The notes under the pieces: model-generated | What the model was told of the DNA's origin: nothing | Database searches by the model: none | What the model saw: only the letters and a program-made list of their open reading frames with translations | Program-made: the position numbers and the translations under genes | Source of the DNA: Poteriospumella lacustris | Lineage: Eukaryota; Sar; Chrysophyceae; Chromulinales; Dinobryaceae | Reading direction: 5' to 3' | Assembly: GCA_008000375.1 (NCBI GenBank) | Contig: SMOI01000190.1 | Coordinates: 1-64,000 of the forward strand | DNA length: 64,000 bases | Shown here: positions 31,671-43,104 of the stretch, piece by piece | How positions within the stretch are numbered: the stretch's first letter is position 1 | Layout of the letters: each line of letters starts with the position of its first letter

Positions 31671-34600
31671 ATGGATAAGTCGGATTTAGACAAAGGTATA
31701 TTTGTTGTCTTGATTTTGTCAAAGGTTGATCGAGGTTGATCATTCTGTGCGTATTAATAGATTCCCTCAAGATCGGTGATTTTATCACCTTGAAGGACAC
31801 AGTCTTTAATGTTTTCCTTGGTGTGGAAGGCATTCTCAACGATGACATTCATGGCATGGAGAATATCACGAATATCCATGATGCCATTTTCTGTGTTCAT
31901 CTTCAACGACAGTATTCAGCTTCGAGAGAGCTGTCGGCCTTCTTGCAGAAGCGTGGAAATGATCCTCGCTCGATTACTGATGAAAATGAATTGAATTACT
32001 TGAAGGCATTGGAGGTGCGTTCGTTTTCTTACTGCATTAATTATTTTCGACGCTCACGCGTGTCAATGCTTTTATTTTATAGAGAGGCCGCGACAATGAG
32101 AACTCGCTCAATGACCAATACATGCGAAAGAAAATGGGACAAGTGGTTTTGTTCGGTGATGTTGTGCAGGTACGATTATGAATCCCGTCGCCATGTGAGT
32201 GTATATACATAACCTTGCAAATTTTATTCGGTTATTTAGCTTTTCCATGTGAAATCGGGGAAATACTTGCAAATTCTGCCGAACAAACTGGCCAGAGACG
32301 AGCGTGACAACTACAAAATCTCCCTCGATGTCAACGGAGATGCCTTTTCATGGATTCAAATTTGCCCTCGCTTCAAGATCGACAAAGAAGGCGATCGTAT
32401 CATTAGCAATGCGGAAGTCTATCTGAAAGTTGCCGCGCGCAACAACGAATATATTCACACCGCGTTACGCGATCCAGTACCGGGATTCTCGCGTGAAATC
32501 AACTGTTCGTTGGAATTAACCTCTTGGAAAATGAGCATCTATCAGAGCAGTTCGGACATGATGCAAAAGGCGTTGCTTCTGATCAGCCAACCTGTATATA
32601 TCAATGATCCTGAAACCAAGAGTTATCTGTCCATCGAACGCGCTGGCAATGACGGTGCCGATGGTGAAGGCGACGAGAATGAGAACAAAGGCGATACCGC
32701 TGAGGAAGCAAGCGTAGAGCCATCGACCATCGAAATCTTAGAGGAGGTAGTCTTGGTTCCTGCAGGAGGCGAGGTACTAGACTCCAATTTCCTGTGGATT
32801 TTGGAGGGTGTGTCGTTCTTGGTTGGTGGTGCCATCAAATGGAAAACCGAGCAAATTCGCCTACGCCATTTCAACAGTGGCAAGTATCTCGTTCTCGACA
32901 ATCAGATCGAAGTCGATGAAGACGGCAATGAAACAGAATCATTGGTGATGCAATGTGTCGACACGGCGAACGCGGGTGACACATTGTTCAGCATCGTTGA
33001 AGTCAACAGTACTTTCAAGTATCTCCGCGATGGTAAAGCGATGCAGTTGTCCACGGCCGGAAAATGGATTACTCGTGGTGAAGTGCGACCCGGTTCCAGC
33101 TTATCCTTTAACCTCACGGGCGGTAAAGACAAAGATCATGCTCTCAACTTCATGATCTCTCGCTATGTGCCGCACACTGCCAAAGCCGGCGCCAGCAAGG
33201 ATGGTGAAGAAAGCAGTGGCAAAGCGGAAGAGGGAGAAGACACGGAATCAAAACTCATGAAAGAACCTTTCGACGTCTTCGTGGGACTCTCAGTACGCAA
33301 TTATTTGCAGCGCTATTTTGATATGACGGTTATTGATGGTGACGAGGCTCTGAACACTTTGTGGCCAGCAGCAGGTCGCTCTGACGTCGAAATGTTCAAA
33401 ACCGTCGTCGAGAAAATTGTCATCTTTGTTCGTGGATTCCCTGTATCAATGGGACCCATTCAAGAGGGTATCGACAAAGCCGATCCAAGAATTCAGAAAT
33501 TCCGTCAGAATCTTTTCCGTCAGCAGGGTACCTTGCAGCTGTTGGTACGCTTCGTCGAGAAGCTCTTACCGCTGCTGGAAAGTGTGGAATCAGGTAAAAC
33601 CAAGCGAACACTCGACAACTCTCTTTTGATCAAAATGGCGCAGATGGTACAATCAAAATGTTACGCGATCATGTACTACGTCATCATCGAAAACCCCGAG
33701 AATCAGATGTTTGTGGCGGACTACATGCCCATTCTTTTGCGGTCATTGAATTCTCAAGAATTGGCGGTGAAGTGCGTCACTGAAATGCTCAGCAAAAATC
33801 GCGAACTGCAAGAAACGAAGATTGGTACCCGTGAGATTCAGATTTTCGTGGATAAGTTGAAGGCGTCAAAGGGCAATACGATGTACTTGAAGTTGCTTCA
33901 AGCTTGTTGTTCCTGTGAAGGTGACGGTGTCGATGGCAATCAATGCAAAGTCGCAAAGTTGCTGTTTGAAGACACGACTGACATTTTCATCACCGTGACG
34001 GTGGATTACAACAATGCGCACGCGGCCGATTGGGGTCAACAAACGGAGCTCTACATCCCACCGACCACATCCGAAGATGCGACCATCTTTGGTCATGATT
34101 TACTGCGGAAGGGTATCCCGCGTCTTGTGTTGTCTTGGGTGACGAATAGTGCGGGTTCGAGCTTAGCCAAAATCGGTTCGGTGGAGGACATTTTCGATCC
34201 GGTGTTTTCGCCGCAAGTCCGTGAGAGCTTGTTGGCTTCTGTCAAGACGTTACCAGAATCACGTTCCGCTCGTGGTGGAGACAATGAACATGCGAAGAGG
34301 CGCGTGATTCAAGATTACTTCTTGGCGGAGCTGTTTCTGGGTGCAGAGATGTGTATGGACCGCAATTACCTCGCGATGCATCAATTGGACAAGTATTTCT
34401 CCTACGATGTCCTCGTCGCGATGTTGAAAATGAATGTGAGCAGCATGTTGAAAGCCGGAGCAATTCGTCTGTTGATGTGTTTGCATGTGGATCGTGACCC
34501 ACAAGCGGGGACGAAGATTCCATGTTTGACACGTGCCTGGTCGGATATCAAGAAGCACAGTGAGCCCCAATTGCCGTTTGTTGAACCCGCCCGTCGATAT

Positions 34601-37600
34601 CAGTTTGGATTGATTCAACAAATGATTTCGGAGCATTTGCATGAAATGGCAGGCGGCCATTGGGACGAATTGTCACGACACATGTTGAAGATGTTGTTGA
34701 CGCTGGTTCGCTTCAACTTCTACGGCACCAATGATCGCATGAAAGACGTGATTCTGCCGTTGATCTCGGTTCTGGATCGCCGTCAAGTGACCTTCGCGGA
34801 CAACAAATCATCGGCCAGCAAGAGCTTGAAATCGATGAAGTCGGGGTTGGCACGTGGATTGTCAGCAAAGTTTGGCACCACTTCCTCTCAGATCTCGTCG
34901 ATTGCGGAAGAATCTGCAGGCAAAGAGGACGAAGATATGGATGATCTCCCAGGAATAGAAGAAGACTACGACCCCGCGGCATCGATGTCGTTGTTAGGAC
35001 GCAAGAAACGTACCAATCGTCGTTCCACCGTGATGACGGAAGAACGTCTACGGTTGTATTTGGAGCGATTGGAGTCGGCGATGGTCAATATGATCATCAT
35101 TGGCATCGTGCTCTTGGCCATCGCCTTGGACGTCTACCAAATCGTGTCCGGGGACAAGTTCGAAGCCTACAATTACCTGTGGATCATTGAGATCGCCTTC
35201 TTTGGCGTCTTTGTGCTGGAAATGGTCACCCGCGTGTATCTCTCCGTCCGCACACAATCTCCACCGTACGCTTTGTTGTTGGATCCCGTCAACGTGATTG
35301 ACTTTGGAGCGATCATTGCCAACATCGTCGTCTTCTTTCTCACCCCAACGATCAACGAAGGCCTCACCTTCATCAAGTGCTTACGGCTAGTGCGCGTTGT
35401 GCGGTTGTATGCGACAAAGAGTGCGAAAATCAACGTGGTCGGAGGCGCTGTGAGTGACGAAGCAGAGGAAGTGGAAAACGTGGTTCTTCGCTATTCGCGA
35501 GCGCCAATTTTGGAATTGGAAACGATGGTAGAAGCGGTGGAAGTCTTGGCGTTCATGCAGAAGCTCATCGAAGACCGGAACCTTTCCCTGTTCCTTCGCT
35601 ATTTCTTCTTGTGGGAAACTAACGCGGATCGTCGATCCCCCGCTCAGTTGTTTCGACAAGTGCTCGATGATTCCAAAGAATTGACGCTGAGTGTGGAAGA
35701 TTTTGAGCACATCATGTTGGACTGCTTGATGTTCGTGCACCCGCCGCTCGTGCAGAAGGTGTTGGAAGTGATGATGTCGCATTATTCGATGAACACGATG
35801 ATTCTCGACAGTGCGCGTGACGTGCAACTGTTGGCTTCGTCCAAACGTGAGAAGCAATTCCGTCAAGTCGAGACCATGCTGCAAACGTTGGAACAAAATG
35901 CGGAAACGCACGAGCTTTGGGGCGAATTGGAAAGCGACGAAGACAAAGCAACGAATGAAGCAACGAAGAAGATTTTGGTTGATCTGATCCAATTGTGTCG
36001 TGTCCGTCGATTCGTCTTGGAATTCGATACGGATTATGCGCCTGACAAAGAGATCCAAGATTTGTATCGCAATTTGGGTTGTTTTGAGATTTGTTTGAAG
36101 GTGTTAGGCCTGCTGGAGTCGGTGGAAGAAGATGAAAACGGTGAACTGTCCGAGGTCGCCTTGAATACCCGTGATTTGGTGTGTCAATGCAACAATTTGT
36201 TGTATTGGTTCTTCTTGGACAATGCCATGAATCAGGCGTTTGGCTTTGAAGAACTCGAACTCTTTTTGAAGACGCTGGACGATGGCATCAACAGCCACCT
36301 CGTGATTCAAGCGATCTTCAAGAACAATGAAGCGTTAATGCGAGCGGTGCCGCACACGCATCTCAGCGACTTGGCGAATCGGATTGCGAACGACGCGAAG
36401 AGCCACCACTACCTGGCGTTGTTTGGTGCGATCGCGTATGTCGAGGAACGTTCGATCGTGGAGGGCAAAGTCGAAATCGAGCAGAAGAACATCGTCGAGA
36501 ACCAACTGGAAATCGTCAAGACACTGACGTCGCCGGGTCGCCTGCAACAAGTGTCGTGTTTCTTTGTGCCGATTACCCATCCAGATTACGATTTGAAGCG
36601 GGAATTGATGGCGCCGTTCCTCGATCGGGAAGACGATATGAGTTTGGATGATCTACCGCCGCTGTTGGCCTATCATTTGATGTTCATGGAAGTGCTCAGC
36701 GGATGTACCGTCGGGAGGTCGAATATCACCACGGTGGAAGCGAAAGTACAATCCGTCTTCAGTTACGTGGACATTGTGCAGTCGATTCTGGACCCCGGCA
36801 CGATCACCGTCTGCAAAATTCGGTTGAGCAAATTCTTCTACAACTCGATCATTGAAACGGACTTGCGTATCGCGGGATTGGAACAATCGGCGTCCATTTG
36901 GCGACTATTGCAAACGTATCCCGCGGTGTTGGGGTATGCGAAGGATGAAGTGCGGAGAGTGGAGAAGTTGGGGTGGGAATCGCCGCAAGTGAGTCGCCAG
37001 CGCATTGAGTACATCATCATTTGTATCATGATTGCGGGCGGCTTCTTCCATCGCTACTACGATCCTGCCACTTTCCGTTTCTCTGACGGTGCCGCCGCAG
37101 CGGCAGCATCCGCGACGGGTGACAAGGTGCATATCTCGTTGGCCCAAGTCAACGAACTGATCCATTCGTTGTTCATGAAGATCAAGGAGTTGTACGACTT
37201 GGATTCTCCCCGTTTGTCCCCGGAAGTCAAAGACGCCATCTTCGAAAGCCTTCAAATGTTGAACAACAAGGCAAGCAAAGTCATCTTCAGCAACTTGCAG
37301 CCCAACAGCAGTACCACGTCGACCGTCACGAAGGAGCCAATGTCCGCCGAGGGTAAACTGCTGGAGAAGTACCATACGTTTGTACAGGAGATCAGTCAAG
37401 ATCCTAAGGTTGTGGCCGATTTGAAGAAGCAGAAGTTGGACTTCATCGATTTGCTGGAGTCCTTGCCGCACGTGGGCGATCGTGTGATTGCCGATGTACG
37501 ATTCGAATCGTTGATCAAGAAACTGGTGATGCACATCAGTGGTAGCATTACCCGATCCGAGTCGAAGAAATTTCTCGACGCCTCGACGACGAAGACGTCG

Positions 37601-40600
37601 ACGTGGATCATCAAATCGTTCCGCGATATGATCGAGAACAAAATGGGCATGACAATCTTCGAACGTGACGAAGACGGTGGGCTGGAAGAAGATGAAGCTG
37701 CAGCACCCGTGATCAATGCCTTGTGCAACTGTGGGGTCGTGAATCTGGTCTTGGATCTGATTGCGGATGGGTTGGACAGCCAACTACAATTGGAAGCAAT
37801 CCGCTTGGGCATCGCTCTGCTGTTCAAAGAAGGTGGTGCATTGCGTGTTCAAACCTTGATGCACGAGCATTTGTCCAAGCCAGACTCCGAAAGCTTCTTC
37901 TTGGAAGTTCGACTGATCATTCAGAAGCTGAAAGCGTGGCACGATTGGCGCAAGATCATCCTGCTGCCCGAAGGAGAAGATCCCAAACCCCCCGATGAAA
38001 TCTGGATCATTCGTTTCTTGCAATTGATGTGCGAGGGTCATTTCCAACCGAATCAGGACATCATGCGCGAACAAAAGAACAGTGCCCATTCGTACAATCT
38101 GCTCGATGATTTTGTCATTTATTTGAATTGTTTGAGCCGCATCCCATGCCGCACATCGACGGTGGCTTCGATTCGTGTGGCCGCTACGATCTTGGAAGTG
38201 ATTCAAGGTCCGTGTGAACACAATCAATCCCATTTCACGTTGAATACGGAATTGATTGAGACACTGAATCGTATCAATCGTGCGAAAGTGATTCATGACT
38301 GCGTCCCCGACGAAGAAGTCGAGTTGAAGAAGATCTCGATCGACATCTTCCAAGGTCTGTTGGAAGGCCAAGGCGAGAAAAGCCCGATCTACGAGCGCGT
38401 TTTGAGTGTGATTCACTTGGATATCGTTCAAATGATGTCGAACGGCACAGACAGCGGGGCCAGCGGTGGCGGTGAAGGTGCGGAAGAAGAGTCCGAAGAT
38501 AGCGTCGCTTTGCGCACGGAAAGTGTCATTTTGTTGCAAATGCTGTGCAACTACAAGCCCAGTTTGTATGACGAATTGGGGATTTCACGGAATATTGAAG
38601 ATATCGTGGGTTCTGGAACGGCAATGATCGAAGTCGTATGGCGCGGGGACATCCATCGACGTTTCTTCCACATTCCCAAGGTGTGCGATTTCTTGGCGAA
38701 GACGTCCAAGGACAATCTCGTGGAGAACGTGGATCGTACAAACGCCGAGAACAAGCTCATCGATTTCTTGAAGTGGGCTCATGTCTTGTACCGGGAAGTG
38801 AAGCACCAAGAGTATTTGACGGAACTGGGCATCAGTGGCATTTTCAGCCGCGAAAATCAAAACCGGGCGACGTGGGTCACGTTTACCCTCGCGATTGTGA
38901 TCAACTTGTTGTTCTTGTCCTATTACACGTACAAGGATGCGGACCCTCAAGTTGTGAAGTCCGAGCCGTTGAGTGCAATCAATGCTTTCAACGTGATTCA
39001 GTTGACCGTCGCTGCCTTCGTGTTGATTCAAAACGTCGTTGTACGCAGTCCGGTCATCTATCAAGGCTTGGAAGCGGATGGATACAGCCAGTTCTATGCC
39101 ATTCTGTACACGGCCTGTGACCCCATGACCATGTACTTTGCCTTGTACCTCGTCTTGTCTTTCTTTGGCTTGTTCTTGGCGGACTATTACCTGCCATTCC
39201 TATTGCTCGATTTGGTCGCGAAGAATGCCACAACACGCGACATTCTCAACGCCGTCATCTTGCCTCGCAAACAGCTCATCATGACCATCGTCTTGGCTGT
39301 GTTTGTCAACTACATCTACTCGTATTACTATTTCTTGTTGTTCCGTGACAACATCGGTGGTATTTGGGGCGATGGTGTGTCCCCAGGTGACAACGACTGC
39401 AAGACGTTGTGGGGCTGTTTCAAGTTCATGATGTGCTATAGCTTGCGCCAAGGTGGTGGTGCCGGCGACGTGATGAATCTCAACATCGATAGCCAATGGA
39501 TCGCCGACTCGTCGTATCATTTGATTGTCTCCATCATGTTGCTGAACATCGTCTTCGGTATCATCATCGATACCTTCTCCAGTCTCCGTGCGGCGAAGCT
39601 GGAGCGATTGGCGGATACGACCGAAGTGTGTTTCATTTGCGGCATTGACAAACAAGTCTTTGATCGAGCATCTCCTGAGCCGGATGGTTTCCAGACGCAC
39701 ATAACCGTCGACCACAACATGTGGAACTACATGTATTACATCTTCATGTTGTGGGAGCAAGATCGTGACGATGACGATGGTCTCGAACAATTCGTTCGCC
39801 GGGCCATTGATCGTGATGAAATCATTTGGTTCCCGTTGCACAAAGCCAAACGTTTGGATCAAGCGGCAACGGAAGAAGAGCAAACGGTGGAGGTGCTACA
39901 GAAGCGGTTGCACACCTATGAAGCAGATATGACGAAGAAGTTGCAAGGGTTTCAAGCGGAAATGCAAGTGCTGCTGGATCACATCACGAATGCGACGAAG
40001 CAAACATATGAAAGCGGTGACGTGAAGAATGGGCTCGCGCGATTCTTGCAAGAGCATGCGGTACAAGAGGTGGTGCTGGACGACGCTGTAGAAACGACGG
40101 CGGAGATATTGCCACCGCCGTCAGCCAATTCGAATATGCTGCCGTTTGGCGACTGGGGCGATGCGGGTGATATGGTGCAGGCCTGGGGTGATGACAGCAG
40201 CCTGGGTGACGACATGAGTCTGAACTCGGTGAATTCGTTGGAGCAATCGGATGAAGCCTTCCATCTCCACTTGCCCGACAACGTGATTCACGCGCAACGT
40301 AGCCGCAAGCATCGTTCTACGGACGGAGATGCGGCACCAGGATCGTCGCCAGATGTCAGCAGTGTCGGATCGGTGGGGTTCCCTTCGCGTGAAGAGGATG
40401 ACGTGTCTACGGGCGACTTCTGGTCGCCTGGTCAAAAGTCCGGCCACCTTTCACCTGATCGTTTGGCGAAGGCAACGCCGTTGACACGTATCGCGGAGCA
40501 AATCTCAGCTTCACAGGACGATGGTGACGACGGTTTATTCCGTTCTTTGCAGCCGTTTCCCGCGTTGGAGACTGCCGAAGGCAAAATTGAACAGGATTCG

Positions 40601-41557
40601 TCCAACCGATTGCTGCCGGATAAAGAAGCTGAGCCGCAGGTCGAAGGAGACATCATCGATGGCTTTCCTCGAGTTATTGACGAGTCCTCGCAACGTCTCG
40701 AGCACCAAACGTACGAATCCTTCGCAGAGGTTGAAGTCTTAGGGGCACCATCGACAGCTGCCGATGATGACACGAAGACAGCCGCCATTCCAGAAGAGAC
40801 GTCGTCGGACACGGTGCCTGACCGTGAGCCACGAGAGGAGCCCGCCGACGAGACGGCAGTCGTAGATGTGGAATCCACCGAGGAACAGAATGACCAAGCG
40901 GTGGAGATAGTACCAGTGACGGAGGATGCTGGTCGCGAAGACGATGGAGCGATGCCCTTGGATACAGATCTTGCGATGCAGGATATCTCCCGGCCTATTA
41001 CCGCTGAAGCTGGCGAATTGGCGAGAGAATCAGCGAACGAGCCGGAGCTGCGGAGCTTAGCACACTCTGAAACGACCCCCGCGCTGACTACCATCGCCAA
41101 CAGCGATGTTATCTCCCCCGCGGAGGCTGAAGACGAGTCGCGAGGTATGCTGGTGTCTCAATCGGAGCCGGTGCTCAGTTCCACTCCGGCACCCAGTACC
41201 GTCGGATCGATGCGCTCGGTTGCTCCGTCCAGCGCTCGCGATGAAGGTGCATTGTCACCTTCCGAGTCGTCGAGTTCACGTGCGCTACCTTCGACGCCCA
41301 ATGTTTCCAAGAAAATTGTCGTCGACGACAACATCAAAGAAGTTGAAGAAGAAGACGCCGACGAGGAGGAGGCCGATGAAGCGAATCAGTCTCCTTCGGC
41401 CAAGCAATTTTTCTCGGCGGATTTCCAACGCTCTGCGAGCTCTCGTTCTGTTCGCGGACCCTTGGCCTTGCCCATGACTATTTCCGAAGACGACGACTTT
41501 ACATCGCCTCCAAAACCCGCCGCTCCGTCATCGAAACCAACTTCGCCTGACGCGTAG
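31671..41557 (+). CDS. Giant IP3/ryanodine-receptor-like channel with an embedded voltage-sensor-like domain (copy 1)
   Basis: Four exons: 31671-31695, 31761-32014, 32083-32169 and 32240-41557 (phases 1, 0, 0); 3227 aa. Order: MIR beta-trefoil region (residues about 9-400; RLRHFNSGKYLVL), RIH region (about 500-885; AEMCMDRNYLAMHQL, RLLMCLHVDRDPQ), a voltage-sensor-like four-helix block (1070-1182), more RIH solenoid, RIH-associated domain (about 2045-2085; IRFLQLMCEGHFQPNQDIM), and a six-helix channel (about 2332-2570). The selectivity filter is GGGAGD (2527-2532), against GGGVGD in animal IP3Rs. After the pore helix comes the family Cys2-His2 element (CFICG...HITVDHNMW). The last about 500 residues are acidic, Ser/Thr-rich and disordered. 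It should be a Ca2+ release-type channel in an internal or acidic-organelle membrane. Several IP3-contact residues look absent. The N-terminal half is longer than in animals because of the insert. Confidence 0.92.
35081..35413 (+). other. Voltage-sensor-like domain (S1-S4) inside the IP3R-like protein
   Basis: S1 is MVNMIIIGIVLLAIALDVYQ (residue about 1070). S2 is LWIIEIAFFGVFVLEMVTR (about 1102), with the Phe...Glu...Arg pattern of cation-channel S2 helices. S3 is DPVNVIDFGAIIANIVVFFL (about 1137), with the N-x-x-D signature. S4 is FIKCLRLVRVVRLYATK (1166-1182), with Lys1168, Arg1171, Arg1174 and Arg1177 spaced every third residue. Paralog copy 2 has only a soluble linker here. Confidence 0.85.
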
Positions 41558-41970
41558 ACGGGCTCGCACAGTGGGCCCCCTTCCCTATTTTTGTTTGTGA
41601 TGTGTTGCCAAAATTGATTGCTTTCAAGTTATCTCTTTCTCGCTCTATAGCTGGTGAAGAGTCGTGTGTGGTGCTGTGTTTTAGTCGCGACGTCTTCGGA
41701 TGATCGAATGTGTGTCCATGGTGCGTGTGGCGATGTGGCGACGTGACGTCTCTGTCGTATTGTAAATATGCGTGTACCACAACTACCTATCACCTCTTTT
41801 CAAAGCACAACACTGCGACGATACAGGAAGTTACGCTTATGAGAGTTTCCCTTTCAATTATACACGTTTGTCGGGCACGACCACACTATTAAATAAGATA
41901 TTTCTACAGATATGAATACAACAGCTACGTGGTGCTGCTATTCATGGGAAGGTGCTATAGCCCAGTGACA
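41558..41970. other. Convergent 3' region between channel copy 1 and VPS29
   Basis: Holds the two 3' UTRs. AT-rich stretches such as TATTAAATAAGATAT lie at about 41887. No gene is seen. Confidence 0.4.
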
Positions 41971-42680
41971 TTACGCCTTGGAAAATTCACTCTTGGAGAC
42001 ATCCACTTGGTCTCCATTCAACTCATAGACGTATGTCACCACCTTGGTGCCTTGGATGGCCAACAAAATGAAGCTGGGGACGATTTCGGTTGTTAGTGTG
42101 CTGTGACATGGCGAATATGAAGATTAATACGACCGCTGACACGCTATAGCACGGTTTCAAGTCTTACCTGTAAGATCCAGTGATAGATCCAGGGTTAATG
42201 AACCACTTTCCTTCGTACTCATTAACTTCATTCTTGTGTGTGTGACCGGTGATCAAAATGTCGACATCCATCTGCCGTTGAACCATCGCCAAACTGTGCG
42301 CATCGCCCCAAGGAACAATTTGATGACCGTGGATGAGGCCAATCTTGAACTGACCTATTTGAATAACTTTAGATTCAGGGAAGGACTGGTCTTCGTCGAA
42401 ATCGCCACGGACAATGTGGACGTTCGGAGCAAGGGACTTCAACTCATCATGCTGTTCCTTCGTCACCAAGTTACCAGTACACAACACATCTATAAAGAGT
42501 CAATAAGAAACAGAGAGTGACGATTAAAAGCTCGAATTGAAATCCATACGCCAATTATTGGCACGTACGCTGCATTTTGTTGGGCACCAACATGCGTTGG
42601 AATTTTTCGGGGATTTTCACCGCCCGGTGAGGAATATGGAAATCACCCACAACCAGCGCAAGTTCACCGAAGTCCGACAT
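41971..42680 (-). CDS. VPS29: VPS29, retromer complex subunit
   Basis: Three exons on the minus strand: 42680-42569, 42489-42168 and 42100-41971; 187 aa, close to the usual 182-190. The metallophosphoesterase-like fold is complete: [94 protein letters not shown], and the end [23 protein letters not shown]29 binds VPS35 in retromer, which recycles cargo from endosomes. The catalytic-like GD, GN, H and GHTH positions are present as in other VPS29s, which are generally not active phosphatases. It lies antisense between the two tandem channel genes, so it was present before or was trapped by their duplication. Confidence 0.96.
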
Positions 42681-43104
42681 TCCCTTTTGAGTGATATAGA
42701 CTATGAAAAGGTGGTTGAATTGACTCTAAAAGATGATTTTGGAGATCAAAATCTTTCACTGCAAACAATAGGCAGGGCATGCACAAACGCGTTTCAGGTG
42801 ACGATGGTCAAAACGCGATTGTTTTGGCGACAGCAGCGTTCTCATACACAGGAATACCCACCTCTTCTGGGACAGTTAGGTTGAAGTCAACTCACGAAAC
42901 GGCTCTTCAGAGAATGAAACAGCTGAAAAAAATTAGTCCAACTTCGAACATGGAACAAATGGAACGGAAGGTGGATTCGATTGGTTATATTCAGAGCCTG
43001 TAGGACTCTTTCTTCCACAGTCTTTTGAGCTTTACCCATTGCGCTTATTTTCTTGTCTTTTGATTGATTGAAATTGTATCATTTCGTGAGTGGCAGGGAA
43101 TTCA
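42681..43104. other. Divergent promoter of VPS29 and channel copy 2
   Basis: No convincing coding frame. Should hold promoters in both directions. Confidence 0.4.
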
